DNA of 64,000 nucleotides from positions 1,213,874 to 1,277,873 of the forward strand of contig NW_021940919.1 of the NCBI RefSeq assembly GCF_004337985.1, in the 5' to 3' direction. How positions within the stretch are numbered: the stretch's first letter is position 1; each line of letters opens with the position of its first letter. Made by a program: the position numbers and the translations under genes. This document shows positions 46,054 through 56,800 of this stretch, piece after piece. Under the pieces are notes generated by a model that ran no database searches, was not told where the DNA came from, and saw only the letters and a list, made by a program, of their open reading frames with translations. The DNA is from Pyricularia pennisetigena (lineage: Eukaryota; Ascomycota; Sordariomycetes; Magnaporthales; Pyriculariaceae).

Positions 46054-47066
46054 GGTTGAGATGAGAAGCGTGTGTTTTTTTTTTTTCTTTTCTTTTTTGT
46101 GGTGGTTTTATTTTGTCTATATGTATCTACTGTACTGTATTGTACTGTAGTGGGCACCCTGAGAAAAGTCAAATTCTCTGTTTGTGCTGTTTGCTTTAAT
46201 GCGATCAAGAGACCGGGGGATCCTAGGCAAGATTTTCAGTTATATGTGAATCAAACTAAGAACAGTTTGGCCACATTTTGCGACATGGATTTCCAGCACT
46301 GACTGCATAGATTCTACTGTGGTGGTAGGTAGTCTTTGGAAATCCGGGGTGCGTGATCAGGAGCGGGGTGTGATGCAGGGTAGGACAGGAACGTATAGTA
46401 ATCTTGGCAGAGAGAGAGAGTCTAAAGAGGGTGCCGGGGCGGCCCAAAAGGAACCGCGTTTCAAAATGCGAGAGGCATGAATCTGAGCCCACTCGGTTAC
46501 ATTGATTCTGAACCCAGTCAATCCCCTCAATCCATACAACCGTCTTTATTGCATCTATCACTCACCCATGGGTTTGAATAACAAATCTCAACCCACAATT
46601 TGTCTTGATGCGTACTGGTCATCCCCATCCCGAATAGGCAAATCGCAGCCAACCAACGAAACCCAAAATCTACCCTCCAAATCGAATCCAATCGTCTTAG
46701 ACTATCGATCAACAGCACGCGACGGAAACCTTGCGATCATCACGCACCACCAGCATGGCACAACCCAGAATGCTGCCCATCTACAGGCACCAAAATACAA
46801 GAACCATGGCCGAAGATCCGGCCCCCCTTACCCTAATCCATCAACATGGCGGCGTGGTGTAGCAAGTAAAGTGCTCCTCGGCCACTCAAGTTTCAGCATC
46901 AACCAGGCAAGTTATGGCAAGTCGAGCACACATTCGCTCATATTTTCCGTTTCCAAAACCTCCAACAACAAAATTTGTGGGTATCTAATCGAAAGGAGAA
47001 TAAGGAAATGGTTCATCATACATCATTATCTGATCCTGTAAGCAGTGACATCGGAGCGATTGTCAG
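46054..47066. other. Intergenic region between the sirtuin and phospholipase genes
   Basis: One kilobase between two minus-strand genes. A T-rich stretch lies at 46074-46098. An open frame on the plus strand (46502-47041) has no protein-like composition and is not annotated. Confidence 0.6.
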
Positions 47067-47746
47067 CTAGCCCGACCTTGCCTTTAGGCGCAGATACTCA
47101 GCCTCCAGGGCCTTGTAAGTCGCAAGCTTCTCCTGATACTCGGCCTCCAGCGCATCATCCCGCTTGACCTGGATGTCATCAAGCCCTCCAAACTTCCTCA
47201 CTGCCACGTGATAAACTTCGGCAAGGCCGTTGCACACCGGTCTTTTAAGGATGTTGACAGTGGTGCATTGATGCTTCAAGCTGTTTTTTTTTTTGTTCGT
47301 CACCGGATGCGATTAGACAAGGCAAAAACTTGTTGGTAGAATGACAAAGATAAGAAGGGGAAACAAAATTAAGGCACATACTCTTTTTCAAGGTTATCGT
47401 CAATCTTCTGCTTGTTCTCTACCGTAAAGCGGCCCTGGGCCTGAAAGTTCTGGTACCCAAAGTCGTGCCTGTTGCACCCAGGCGTGAACGGAAATCCCAG
47501 CGGATTGTCGGGCGCCGTGGTGCAGTTGTCTGACGCAAAGTCCAGTGCGGCAGGGTCCTGTTTATTGCGTCTAGCGACAAAGGTCTCGAGGGGCACATTA
47601 AAGACCAGCTCGTCAGTGACGGGTATCAACTTCGGGTCCGCTGCCGATGCCTTGAGTACGGTCCCTCGGGGCCTGACCTGAGCGAGCTCCCGAGGTATCG
47701 GCGTTGCTGCAACCAAGGTTGCGAGGAGAAGGATGAGAAAATTCAT
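47067..47746 (-). CDS. Secreted fungal phospholipase A2 (prokaryotic-type)
   Basis: A 192-residue protein in two exons, 47746-47382 and 47280-47067, with a 101-bp intron (GTATGT to ACAG) that contains an A run before the acceptor. Residues 1-15 are a signal peptide, followed by a likely propeptide. The catalytic signature CNRHDFGYQN places Cys91 and the His94-Asp95 pair, matching the small secreted PLA2 family shared by actinomycetes and fungi, in which Asp binds calcium and His activates water. Cys75 precedes it, and two further Cys in exon 2 would complete two disulfides. It would release the sn-2 fatty acid of phospholipids outside the cell. The C-terminal 40 residues form an unusual charged coiled coil (KRDDALEAEYQEKLATYK region) beyond the core. 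Confidence 0.9.
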
Positions 47747-50395
47747 GATGAGAGAGGAGTCGAGAGAAAAAACCTCGCTGTAGATCCACTACAGCTCGGG
47801 ATCGAGAGATAGGCGTTCAAATCCTGGATATCTTGGGCGGGAGGGCGGACGCCCACCTTTTTATGCGGCCGGCATTTGCCTCCATGATGGCCGACGGAGG
47901 GCAGGGTACGAGATAGAGCAATTCCCGTATCATCCTCCATAAGGACGTTTCAGCAGCCAAGAGTCGCTCACGCTGTCGGTGGCAAGTCCGTGACTCCCGA
48001 GTCAGTGCTGCAAAAAGAAAGAAAGAAAGAAAGATAAATATAGCTCAACTGCGGGGGTGTGAACCAAAGCTTGGGGATTTGCGGATTCCTTCTAGGGTTT
48101 TCTTACCCTTGGCAAGCCTTGATTTGGTTTTCAATGCAATTTTTGCAAGACCAATAAAGTGTATTGTATGTAGAAGATATACTCATCAACATGCCGTTTT
48201 GCCGATCCGTCCATGGTACTCTAGGCTTTGTGGTTAGATATTACGTCAAAGAAAGAATGGACCGTATTGGTCAATTGGAAGAAACCCAGCCAACCTGAAG
48301 CGGGCCGGTCCGATCTGTCATCCAAGCATTGAGGGGTTTATCCCATTTCGAGCAGACCGTTTGCCTGTCATCCCGACTTGCTTGACATCTACATGAACCC
48401 CGGCTCCACCGATTCTCCTCGTCTATGGATCTCAGGTTCGTGTTCCTTGATGCGTGATATGAATTCTTCAGAGGGTATGCATGTAACTTATTCACGTACA
48501 GCTGGCTGTTCGTGATGTTTGCTGGCTGTCGTGCATAACTAAGAATTTAACCTTGATTCGCTGCATTATGTTTGTGTCATGCTATATTTCCCATATCGGC
48601 ACTTATCTCCGTGAATTCTGCAGCTCCGAAACCACTGTTCTGTACTGCATGCTGACAACTTGGTTTACTGCATTTGGTCTAAGAATTAGGGATTTTGCCA
48701 CTCGCTTGCGAAAAGCCCATTGCAACTTCTATCATTATGGTAGCATTGCAACTGGACTACTCTAGACCAGGCAGACAATTGCCAGAATTAGAATCCTGGT
48801 GTTAATTACTATTATGCATTAACAAGATCCATCGTTAGACAAGGGTCATTGACCGCCGACTGCCGACATCCGTTTGAGGTAAAAAGTTTATTTATTTGAT
48901 CCCGTGGCCTACGTGAACAATATTTGATAAGCTCGTACAAATGAAATTTATTGTACCAGTGGCGTGCATAACACAGCCTTCGCTTGCACCAAATTTTGCA
49001 TCTAAAAATGATCCGCTAAAACAAATCCCACGCTTTGGGGGATGCGGGGTGACCATCAATGCCTTGAGGTGTGCTTCCGCTGTCGATTGTCACGGGCGTT
49101 TGTCGATCTTGGGTGACAGGTGCATTCACGAGCCAACTGCCAACTGCCAGTTTGCTGTCAATGGACCAACCCAACGTCGACTACTGTAGTTGACCGTGTC
49201 ACTCAATATCAATTAGCTGAGATGGGCAATTTCATCAGTGTCTGTGCCATTGATGCATTAGCCGAGTCGATTGGACAAAGATTTGTTTGGTACCTACTTC
49301 ATACCTGTGGTCGTGGTCCAATTAATGGCAGGGCAGGAACGAAGCAGTCAATGCCATCACCAAATTTTTATTAGCCGTGGCAAAATTTCCGAAACGTCAT
49401 CCACCTCCATCAATCCAGGCTCTCAATCAAGAGAGAAATATTTTCAAGCAGCACAGCCGTCGTTGGGTTGGGCGCGGCGTTACGACATGGCGAGGTACTG
49501 CCGCAACCGGTGGTTTCATTCTCCTTTTTTTTCTGTTTATATCAGCCTCCGACAGCACGTGGCGAGAATTAGAAGAAAAAGAAACAGAAAACAAAGACCC
49601 AAAATGGAATCTCCGATGTCCCTCTACAACCAAAGAAGCTTAGCCTTGTACGCCTTGCTACAGAACTTGCTAGCTGTAATCATCGGCGGCTCCACTTGAT
49701 CAGCTCTCCCCTTCTTCACGTATAATGATTGCTTATTGCCTTTCTTCTTCCGCTTTAATTTAAAGGTTCCCTGGCGCAACTGTCAGTCATCATTCATTGG
49801 ATGGATTATTCCCATGGAAATTTGGATTGCACTGCGCTTCGGGTGCTTGTTTGAGCAGGCCAAACACCAACAAAACATTTCTTGGGTCCGGGGCGTCCAC
49901 CCTTTCATCTCGTTTCATCCCGGTTACCGATTGCAAGAAACATCGACTTTGCGGAGCTCCTTGTCGTCACGAGCTGGCAATTCGAGAAACGCCGGCCAAA
50001 GTCATGCTCCTAGGAACCAATTCAAGTTCAAATCACTTGGGATTTTTAGTGAAATCGGAAAATTAAAAGAAATTCAAGATTTTCAAACTAAGCCGTGATG
50101 ATGCCATGAAGAAACAAACGCCGACACAATAGCTTCGCGCCCCTTCATTAGGGGGCATCCTTCAGCTCGCTCCACTCCCAGTGGGACTCAGGAGTCCCGG
50201 GTTTCGAATTTAGACGATCAGGATCTCCAGCACCTATTTTTCCCCCCGAGGTTCCCCTTTCGTTGATAAACATCTGCAGCGTCTCTTGGATTTTGATTTT
50301 TTTTTTTTATTGTTTTAGTCATCTTTTGCATCAGTCCTTCAAGAGTTCAAAGGAATCACAAAGTAGATATTAATAAGTACATCAAACAACACAAG
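47747..50395. other. 2.65-kb intergenic region
   Basis: Holds a short GAAA tandem repeat at 48011-48033 and an A-rich/T-rich pair near 49565 and 50300. No gene, RNA or transposon signal was found. Confidence 0.6.
48011..48033 (+). repeat. GAAA tetranucleotide repeat
   Basis: About five tandem copies of GAAA in the phospholipase upstream region. Confidence 0.85.
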
Positions 50396-51535
50396 ATGCC
50401 GCCCACCGCAGCCCGGCGGCACCGATCAAGGTCTTCGGTCGATTCGCTCCTGGAGCTCGTCCACGGACTAGACGACCATGACGTGCACCGCCTGTTGGCC
50501 GACCTGAATAACACGTCCGAAGGGAACGTGGCCGTGGCAAAGGCACTCGACATTTTCCAAAAACCTAGCTCGCCAAAGTTCGAGTTTGGACCGAGACACG
50601 TCAGCAACCCATCGCCAACCTTGCTCGTAGCTCGCTCTCGCCGCCTGGCCGCCGAAAACAACAGGGGCTACAATAACAATAACCACTATACCCATTTGCG
50701 CCTGCACCATGCAACGACCTCGCCTGCTTCAAAAACACAAACAGCACCAGCCGATGGCTGCGGTCCAAATTTTGGGGCCACCTTTGGCAAGCGCATATCC
50801 TCGGCACCGCTTCTAGACAGAGAGCGTGCATTGCCTCCGCGACAGAGCCCGACGACATGCGAAACAGTTGCGGAAAGCCAAACGACCAATATTTCCGTAC
50901 CAAGCCGTGGCAGGCCTCCATCAACTCCCCCCAACATACATTCTCCTCGCACCGAAACACGCTCGCCGGGTTCACCCTTGCGTGCATCACAAACCCCGTG
51001 TCTTTTCGCGCCCGCGGCGCCGCCTCCTCCTGTCCAGGCTCCCGCATTATCACCGCCGCCACCACCGCGGGCGTCATCCCAAGGGCGTCGGGCGTACAAG
51101 CGCATCAGCCGTCCGAAATTCCACCTGCCGTTCTCTGCGGCAGCGAACAACACCACCCAGACGTCATTGCACGTGCCCACGCTAGCATTTCCCGGCGATG
51201 GCAGCCGGGATCAGGACGAGGACGAGGAGCACGGCAAGCAACCCGATCTTCGCGCACTGCTCCTGGCAGCATACACCTTGGGGGATGGCTGCAACCTGCC
51301 CGTGCCGCAGTCACCACAGTCGTCGCCGTTGAGGGGTCCGCGGTCCATGGTCAACTTGCGATCGCTGCGGCAGCAACAGGAGCAGGACGATGAGTTCTGG
51401 TTCGATGGCAGGAGGCCGACCACGCCGGACAACATGCTGCTCGAACCCCTGCCGCGTTTTGGTGTGGCGGTGCCAACTGCCAGGATGGATCCTTGGCGGA
51501 TGGACAGTCTTTCTGCGATTTTGAACGAAGCTTAG
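50396..51535 (+). CDS. Conserved-looking disordered protein of unknown function
   Basis: A 379-residue intronless frame that I do not recognise. Residues 1-60 contain a likely structured block (SVDSLLELVHGLDDHDVHRLLADLNN) that predicts as two helices. Most of the rest is disordered, with Pro-rich runs near residues 210-235, an acidic stretch (RDQDEDEEHGK) near 272 and a compact C-terminus ending MDPWRMDSLSAILNEA that looks like a short linear motif. The G+C-rich third positions, an A-rich leader and a clean end 170 bp from the convergent Rieske gene support it as real. No signal peptide or membrane segment. Function unknown. Confidence 0.7.
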   Translation: MPPTAARRHRSRSSVDSLLELVHGLDDHDVHRLLADLNNTSEGNVAVAKALDIFQKPSSPKFEFGPRHVSNPSPTLLVARSRRLAAENNRGYNNNNHYTHLRLHHATTSPASKTQTAPADGCGPNFGATFGKRISSAPLLDRERALPPRQSPTTCETVAESQTTNISVPSRGRPPSTPPNIHSPRTETRSPGSPLRASQTPCLFAPAAPPPPVQAPALSPPPPPRASSQGRRAYKRISRPKFHLPFSAAANNTTQTSLHVPTLAFPGDGSRDQDEDEEHGKQPDLRALLLAAYTLGDGCNLPVPQSPQSSPLRGPRSMVNLRSLRQQQEQDDEFWFDGRRPTTPDNMLLEPLPRFGVAVPTARMDPWRMDSLSAILNEA

Positions 51536-51705
51536 CCTGAATTTTTTTTCTTTTGTTGTTTTTTTTTTCTTCTTTTTTCATGTCAGAGAAGCCATTCTGA
51601 GTACGGTCTCAAGTCTGTTTCGTGATACTTCTAGTTTCAGTCACCAAATTAGGTGCCCTCTTTCAGCGTTCAGTTCCTTTGTATAGGCTTGTCTCCTTTT
51701 CTTTT

Positions 51706-52372
51706 TCATCCAATTCTCTGTTTCCTTCGAACCCAGACTTCCTTTTCTGGTGTGGAATCCACCCCTCCAACGGCATCTCTTAGCTCGACTTCCCAAATCT
51801 TTAGTCTGTAGCTCCCACGGTCTCCCTGACCTGAGAATAAATCAAACGACCACCCGTGTTTCTGACATGCAATGCCCGTGCTCAGGATCACTCCAAAATC
51901 CTCAATGTCAAAAGGAGATCCCCGCGAGAGAGGAAAGGAAGAATGTGGACATTGCTTTTGCTGATGTTAGTCGCGTGAAACATTCAAGTGGAAAAAGGAA
52001 TGAAACAAATGGCAGTTGAAAAGGACTCACGTGATCAACAGCATGGAACTTTCCCCGGTACTGGAAAACAAGTACCTGGTTCCGCAGATCCGCTCCTTCC
52101 TCGGCAGCTTCCGTGAGCGGCACAACCTCGGCCTCTGCATTCCCCCTTGGCCCTGCTGACAGCGGGACACGGAACACCTTGCAGGCTGGTATTGATGCGG
52201 TGGTTGATCCCGCGGCAGCTTCGCAGGGTGCTGGTATGTCCTTTTCTGCCAGGGCGCCCTCGTGGCTATTGTCGATGTTGGGGAAGGATGATGCCAGCCC
52301 GGCGCAAAACCAGCCAGATTCGGGGCGGCCAGGGCGATAAGCCTGGATGGTCCGGGCGAGCCCCTCTAACAT
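51706..52372 (-). CDS. Small stand-alone Rieske [2Fe-2S] protein
   Basis: A 198-residue protein in two exons, 52372-52031 and 51960-51706. The 70-bp intron begins GTGAGT, has a CTAAC branch point and ends CATCAG; it is phase 0. Splicing completes the Rieske motif: Cys118-Pro-His120 and Cys146-x2-His149, which would bind a 2Fe-2S cluster. The start block SGWFCAGLASSFPNI and the RNQVLVFQYRGKFHAVDH strand are typical of ferredoxin-type Rieske domains. No oxygenase catalytic domain, membrane anchor or mitochondrial signal is seen, so it is probably a soluble electron carrier; its partner is unknown. An AG acceptor just upstream of the ATG leaves room for a further 5' exon. It is divergent from the SNF2-like gene. 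Confidence 0.8.
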
Positions 52373-52980
52373 GTCGCTGGAGATTTTTGCTGAAAAAAAC
52401 TCCTATTCAAAGGGAAGTTGTAACCACACTGGAGACATGCAACAAGGCAGGCGCAAAGAGGGGTGGGTGCTCACTCGATCTAAATTTTAGACAGATGAAT
52501 CCTTGATAAAGTGGGTGCATTTCCCCAGATCTATCAAAACGGCAACCGCGAACAGACAATTTGTCCAATTGTGGGGCATAGAGGGTCCGGTCCGGTCCTG
52601 TACCAAAGGCACAAACGCGTTCAACCGCAACTTCAATGAATTTTTTATCCTCATCTCCTTCGCTCCCCAGCAATGAACAAAGAAATTTCATTTGTTTCCT
52701 CTCATGTCGCCTTTGAGCCACCAGGATACAATGGTCTTTGTCTGGCGATGAAGAAACCACTGTCTTCTCGGCCTTGCTACTCCAATAATGGCGCTTTTGG
52801 TATTCATTATAAAAACCGATGGAGGAATGTCCCTACTTGGGCCTCGAGCCCTCGTTTGTGTTTTCCCCCAGAAGTTTGCCAGATTAACTTGTTACAACAT
52901 TGACAAGAGCTTATAGGATCAGAACCGACTACCAAAGTAACTACTAAACAAATTTGCAGGGCCCTTCTTTACCAAGTACA
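52373..52980. other. Divergent promoter region, Rieske and SNF2-like genes
   Basis: A 608-bp spacer between two divergent starts. An AG acceptor-like site at about 52960 may end a 5' UTR intron of the SNF2-like gene. Nothing else was seen. Confidence 0.5.
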
Positions 52981-55900
52981 ATGGCAAGCGACTCCAAAAA
53001 GAGCTGCCGGCAGGATCTGGCCCGGCTGGACGTTGTCGCAGTACGCCCCCGTGATTCCCGCCGCTTCAATGGCCCCAAGGCATGCGAGTGCCGTCAGGCC
53101 ATGTCCTTTTTCTTGCGCTCAGATGACACTGATTTTCTGACGAATGAAATTGACGACGCCAAATTTTTCACCTGGTTGAAGACAGAAGCGGGCTTCTACT
53201 CAATACAAGATGCCTTGGCCTTTCAGACACATCGGGGCTCGCTTGGCATGACTGGCATCTGTAGCCCCATCGATCTTTTCGCCGTCATGGACAGTGTACA
53301 ACGTGAAAAGACTTTTTGGCCTGCTGATGGCAAAACCATCTTCTTCCTCATCTACGAGGTTGCAACAGCAAAAATACCTCGGCCCGACGGCTGCACCCCT
53401 GAGGAGGCTGTTCTAGATTTGATGGATGAGAACATCGATCTACGTCTGTGTCTCGGTATGTCACCACCAAACCGCGTCGAGGAAAACCCGGCCTGCTCTT
53501 CTGGGATACGAAAGGCACTTTCCCCAAGTTCCCTGTCGCGATCGTCGTCCTCTACATCATTATCATCAGAAGACGGTTCTTCCGCCACTACTGCCTCATC
53601 CAAGACAGTTTCAGCCAGTAGCGCACCATCCCTGGCGACTTCACGACACTCATTAGCATTGCGTGAGGGTAAAAAACCACAAATACCGTCTGCTCATGGG
53701 AAATCAGGAATTCTGGCTCGGCTGAGCCAGCCAACAGCCAGCAGCAGTGCCAAATCGAATGTTCCGAGAGTTCGCGCTCTCAACCTCAAATCCAGGCCCA
53801 AGCCCATGGCCGCTATCGCCCCTAATGTAATAGCGACGCCACGCCCGGCAGACACGATAGAGGTCGACGCTGAGTACTCGGCCATCGACGAAACTAACAT
53901 TGATGCGACCCTTGGCAGCTACAACAACGACGGAAACGGTTCTGCGTGGCTGCAGTGCTTAGACCTCTTTTGCATCGACGCGGTTGAATATGCAAACCGT
54001 GAGGCCCGCGATATGCAGGCCTCCAAGACTGGTCATTTGCCCGTCAAGAAGCTGCATGGATCCAGGGGAGGACTGTTTGACTACCAAATGTCGGCAGTAT
54101 TCCAGATGCTGTGTCTGCTGCGCAAGGGCGTGCGCGGTGGCTTCCTCGCAGATGAGATGGGACTTGGAAAGAGCATCGAGATGCTAGGTATTCAGTCAGT
54201 GCTTTTTTCCCTGAGAAGCATGGTCGAAGATATTCATGTTAATCGCGACAAGCACTCTTTCTCCGGACCTGCATGCAAAGCAGAGGGGCGATACATGATT
54301 CGGTGCCCTTGCTACCACTCCTTCTCGCGCGAGCTGGCCGACCTTGTTCTCGATGGGCCCACCGTCATTATCGCACCAACCAGCACTAGCGAGCAGATGT
54401 TCCAGATGACCAAGCAGAGGCTGGACCCGAAGGTATTCGAGCTCCGCCTAGTTGGCGCCTCTGCTGGAACCGATGGCGCTCTTTCGAGCACCGACATGCG
54501 TGCGCTGGCTTGGAAGTCCGTCAAGAACCCAGTTGCCGGCGAACCCGACTTTCGCGGCGGCCTGTTCAGCCAGAACAAGTTTGTCATTGTGTGCCCCGAC
54601 TCCAAAATCAAAGAATTGCACAAGCTCATGCCAGGCGCGGTGTACATGGACGAGTTCCATCAGTATACGCAAGCTGACAAGCCTGTCGATCGCTGGCTGA
54701 AGGCGGTTCAGGGATGGGCGGCTCCCGAAGGCGGACCTCCTCCCTTCTTTTTTGTCGGTGGGACACCCATCGAGAAATCGCCAGCCGATATTCGACCTCA
54801 GCTGGAGAGACTTGAACAGCCTTCGTGGAGTGAAGGCCGGATGAAGGTAGCGACGGTGAGTGCTCTGGATTCTGTCATTTCGCGTTACGTGGAACTACAG
54901 CAGATGCAGAAAGATGGCATTGGCATTTTTCCCTGCGATATACGCAACTACCACGTCCAGCTCAACGAAATCCTCCGCCAAGTTATGATACGCCGCTTGG
55001 CCACCGATTCCTTTCGTGGCCGCATTCTCGCTCTGAAGCCCATGCGCGTCAACATTCATCAGGTTCCGGTGCTACGCGGGGCTCAAGACGTTGTCGGAGC
55101 ATGCTCCAATGCCACTCGCTCAACTGTAATTAAACAGATTGGGAGTGAGGAGGAGCAGTACATAGATCGACACTTGGACAGTGACTCAGGTGAGGAGTTG
55201 CTGGAGAGGTTAAGATTGGCCAGTTTCTTCCCTCAGACGGCCAAAAGTCTCAAGGGCAAGGCTGTCTGTTCCTTCCTGGAGAAGGACATTGTCAAATGCA
55301 TGCAAGGTTGCAAAGGAGGCATCGAAAAGTCCAAGTACTGGGACAGGGTCGAAGAGTTTACTACCAACAGCGCCAAGCTGGACACGCTCAAGAAACTGAT
55401 GCATACGATGCTAGATGACAAGACGCAGATCCCGAATGAGCACTGTAGGGCCAAGAAAATGTGCATCATAACCCCTACTGAAGGCGAGGCGTTACTTATC
55501 TTTGCGCACCTGCGACAGACGCGAGATTCTTGGAAGACAGGGGTCAAACCAAAACCTATCTGGCTGCATAGCGGCATGTCCAGCATCGAGGCCGACGAGG
55601 TTGTCCGCGCCTTCAAACAAAAGGGTAATGCTACATCCAACATACTAGTGGCGCCCCTCTCGCGCGCCGGGACCGGGCTCGACCTCCCGCAGGCCAATTA
55701 TCTCGTCTTGACGGGCCTGGGTTGGCGCAAGCGCGACAACAAGCAGGCCTTTTACCGCATCCACCGTGCAGGCCAGATACTGGATACTCACCTTCACCTC
55801 ATCGTCAGCCGTGGCAACCCGGCAGAGCGGCGCATCTGGGCGCGCCATTCTGGGGGCAAGGTAGCTAGTCAAACGGCCTGGAAGGTTTTTGCCGAGAATG

Positions 55901-55986
55901 ACACCATCCCCCAGGATGAGCTTCCGGATGCCGTGAAGGATGCAGTGGGCAACGTGATCTCTGAGGACTCGACACAATTTGCCTGA
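52981..55986 (+). CDS. SNF2-type helicase-like ATPase, lineage-restricted form
   Basis: A 1,001-residue intronless protein starting at the first ATG (in ACAATGG context). Its helicase motifs are ordered: motif I ADEMGLGKS at 390-398, Ia VIIAPTS, II Asp557-Glu-Phe-His560, III GGTPIE, V SRAGTGLDL at 894-902 and VI YRIHRAGQ at 925-932. The arginine fingers and Walker lysine (Lys397) are present, so ATPase activity is likely; DEFH replaces the usual DEAH/DEGH. The N-terminal 340 residues combine a Cys-rich start, a region around residues 50-140 without a recognised domain and a Ser-rich linker. No bromo-, chromo- or RING domain is seen between the lobes, only two Cys in a short insert after motif I (RCPCYH). 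It would move or remodel DNA-protein complexes in the nucleus; a role in silencing or repair is speculation. Confidence 0.85.
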   Translation: MASDSKKSCRQDLARLDVVAVRPRDSRRFNGPKACECRQAMSFFLRSDDTDFLTNEIDDAKFFTWLKTEAGFYSIQDALAFQTHRGSLGMTGICSPIDLFAVMDSVQREKTFWPADGKTIFFLIYEVATAKIPRPDGCTPEEAVLDLMDENIDLRLCLGMSPPNRVEENPACSSGIRKALSPSSLSRSSSSTSLSSEDGSSATTASSKTVSASSAPSLATSRHSLALREGKKPQIPSAHGKSGILARLSQPTASSSAKSNVPRVRALNLKSRPKPMAAIAPNVIATPRPADTIEVDAEYSAIDETNIDATLGSYNNDGNGSAWLQCLDLFCIDAVEYANREARDMQASKTGHLPVKKLHGSRGGLFDYQMSAVFQMLCLLRKGVRGGFLADEMGLGKSIEMLGIQSVLFSLRSMVEDIHVNRDKHSFSGPACKAEGRYMIRCPCYHSFSRELADLVLDGPTVIIAPTSTSEQMFQMTKQRLDPKVFELRLVGASAGTDGALSSTDMRALAWKSVKNPVAGEPDFRGGLFSQNKFVIVCPDSKIKELHKLMPGAVYMDEFHQYTQADKPVDRWLKAVQGWAAPEGGPPPFFFVGGTPIEKSPADIRPQLERLEQPSWSEGRMKVATVSALDSVISRYVELQQMQKDGIGIFPCDIRNYHVQLNEILRQVMIRRLATDSFRGRILALKPMRVNIHQVPVLRGAQDVVGACSNATRSTVIKQIGSEEEQYIDRHLDSDSGEELLERLRLASFFPQTAKSLKGKAVCSFLEKDIVKCMQGCKGGIEKSKYWDRVEEFTTNSAKLDTLKKLMHTMLDDKTQIPNEHCRAKKMCIITPTEGEALLIFAHLRQTRDSWKTGVKPKPIWLHSGMSSIEADEVVRAFKQKGNATSNILVAPLSRAGTGLDLPQANYLVLTGLGWRKRDNKQAFYRIHRAGQILDTHLHLIVSRGNPAERRIWARHSGGKVASQTAWKVFAENDTIPQDELPDAVKDAVGNVISEDSTQFA

Positions 55987-56800
55987 AGCGATTGGATATA
56001 CTAGACTACATGGAGGTGTAAGGTAATGATTGCGAACTATCATAGACTTGAAACTGTATGCTAACTCACAGATTTGGCTTCAGGCAGCTCTTTGACATTT
56101 GATGTTTTGATATGTGGTAACAAGATGTTTTGGAAATCGAAGCTGTTAGCATTGTATGGTATTCCTGGTACTGGTGTAAACATGGGACACCTTTGCTTCC
56201 GGCTGCTGCCAATGTCTCTACACCAGTATGCAAGGTAAGCAACCTGCTCCGTGTTGTGCGGGACGTGGTCTCGATATCGGGTGAAACGCGTCTCCAGCTT
56301 TTGGCCGTTGTTACTCCTCTTTGAGCACTTCCTATCGGCCCTTCTCTTGATGAGCCCAAATTCGTCTCATTCACAGCGCAAAAGGCAATTGGCAGCACGG
56401 TGCGGGGAAGAGAAGGGGGATCAGGCAGGCAACCTTTTTTTTTCACCTGATTAAGTTTCAATACTTTAGATTCAGATTTGAATTAAAAAACGGGTGATAT
56501 CTGGTGACTGACCGGCTTGGCGCTTCCCAACGTTGCCACCCGGGGTGCCACATTGCCATGTAGGTATCATTTCAAAAGCAGTAAATAACATGCAACAATC
56601 ACGAAAAGAAACCCCAATAGCAAGCAAAGTGAAGGCAAGGTTCCCTCGTTTGCTCCTGAGCATTGCGGAATCGAGATGGTGTGACTCGAATCCCTTTGTG
56701 CTCTCATTCACTGAAGCATCGTCGTTTGAGTCAATGGGCCAAAAAGCTTACGCACACACATATGCTTCCTTTCTTTTTGCTTTCAACCTTTCCAGTCATG
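55987..56800. other. Intergenic region between convergent genes
   Basis: An 814-bp spacer between the SNF2-like and opsin-related 3' ends; a T run at 56431-56440, otherwise nothing supported. Confidence 0.6.

Noticed and set aside
46502..47041. A 179-codon plus-strand frame between the sirtuin and phospholipase genes
   Set aside because: Composition is not protein-like (low-bias mix of Asn, Ser, Pro and Lys), with no domain, no start context and no G+C step.
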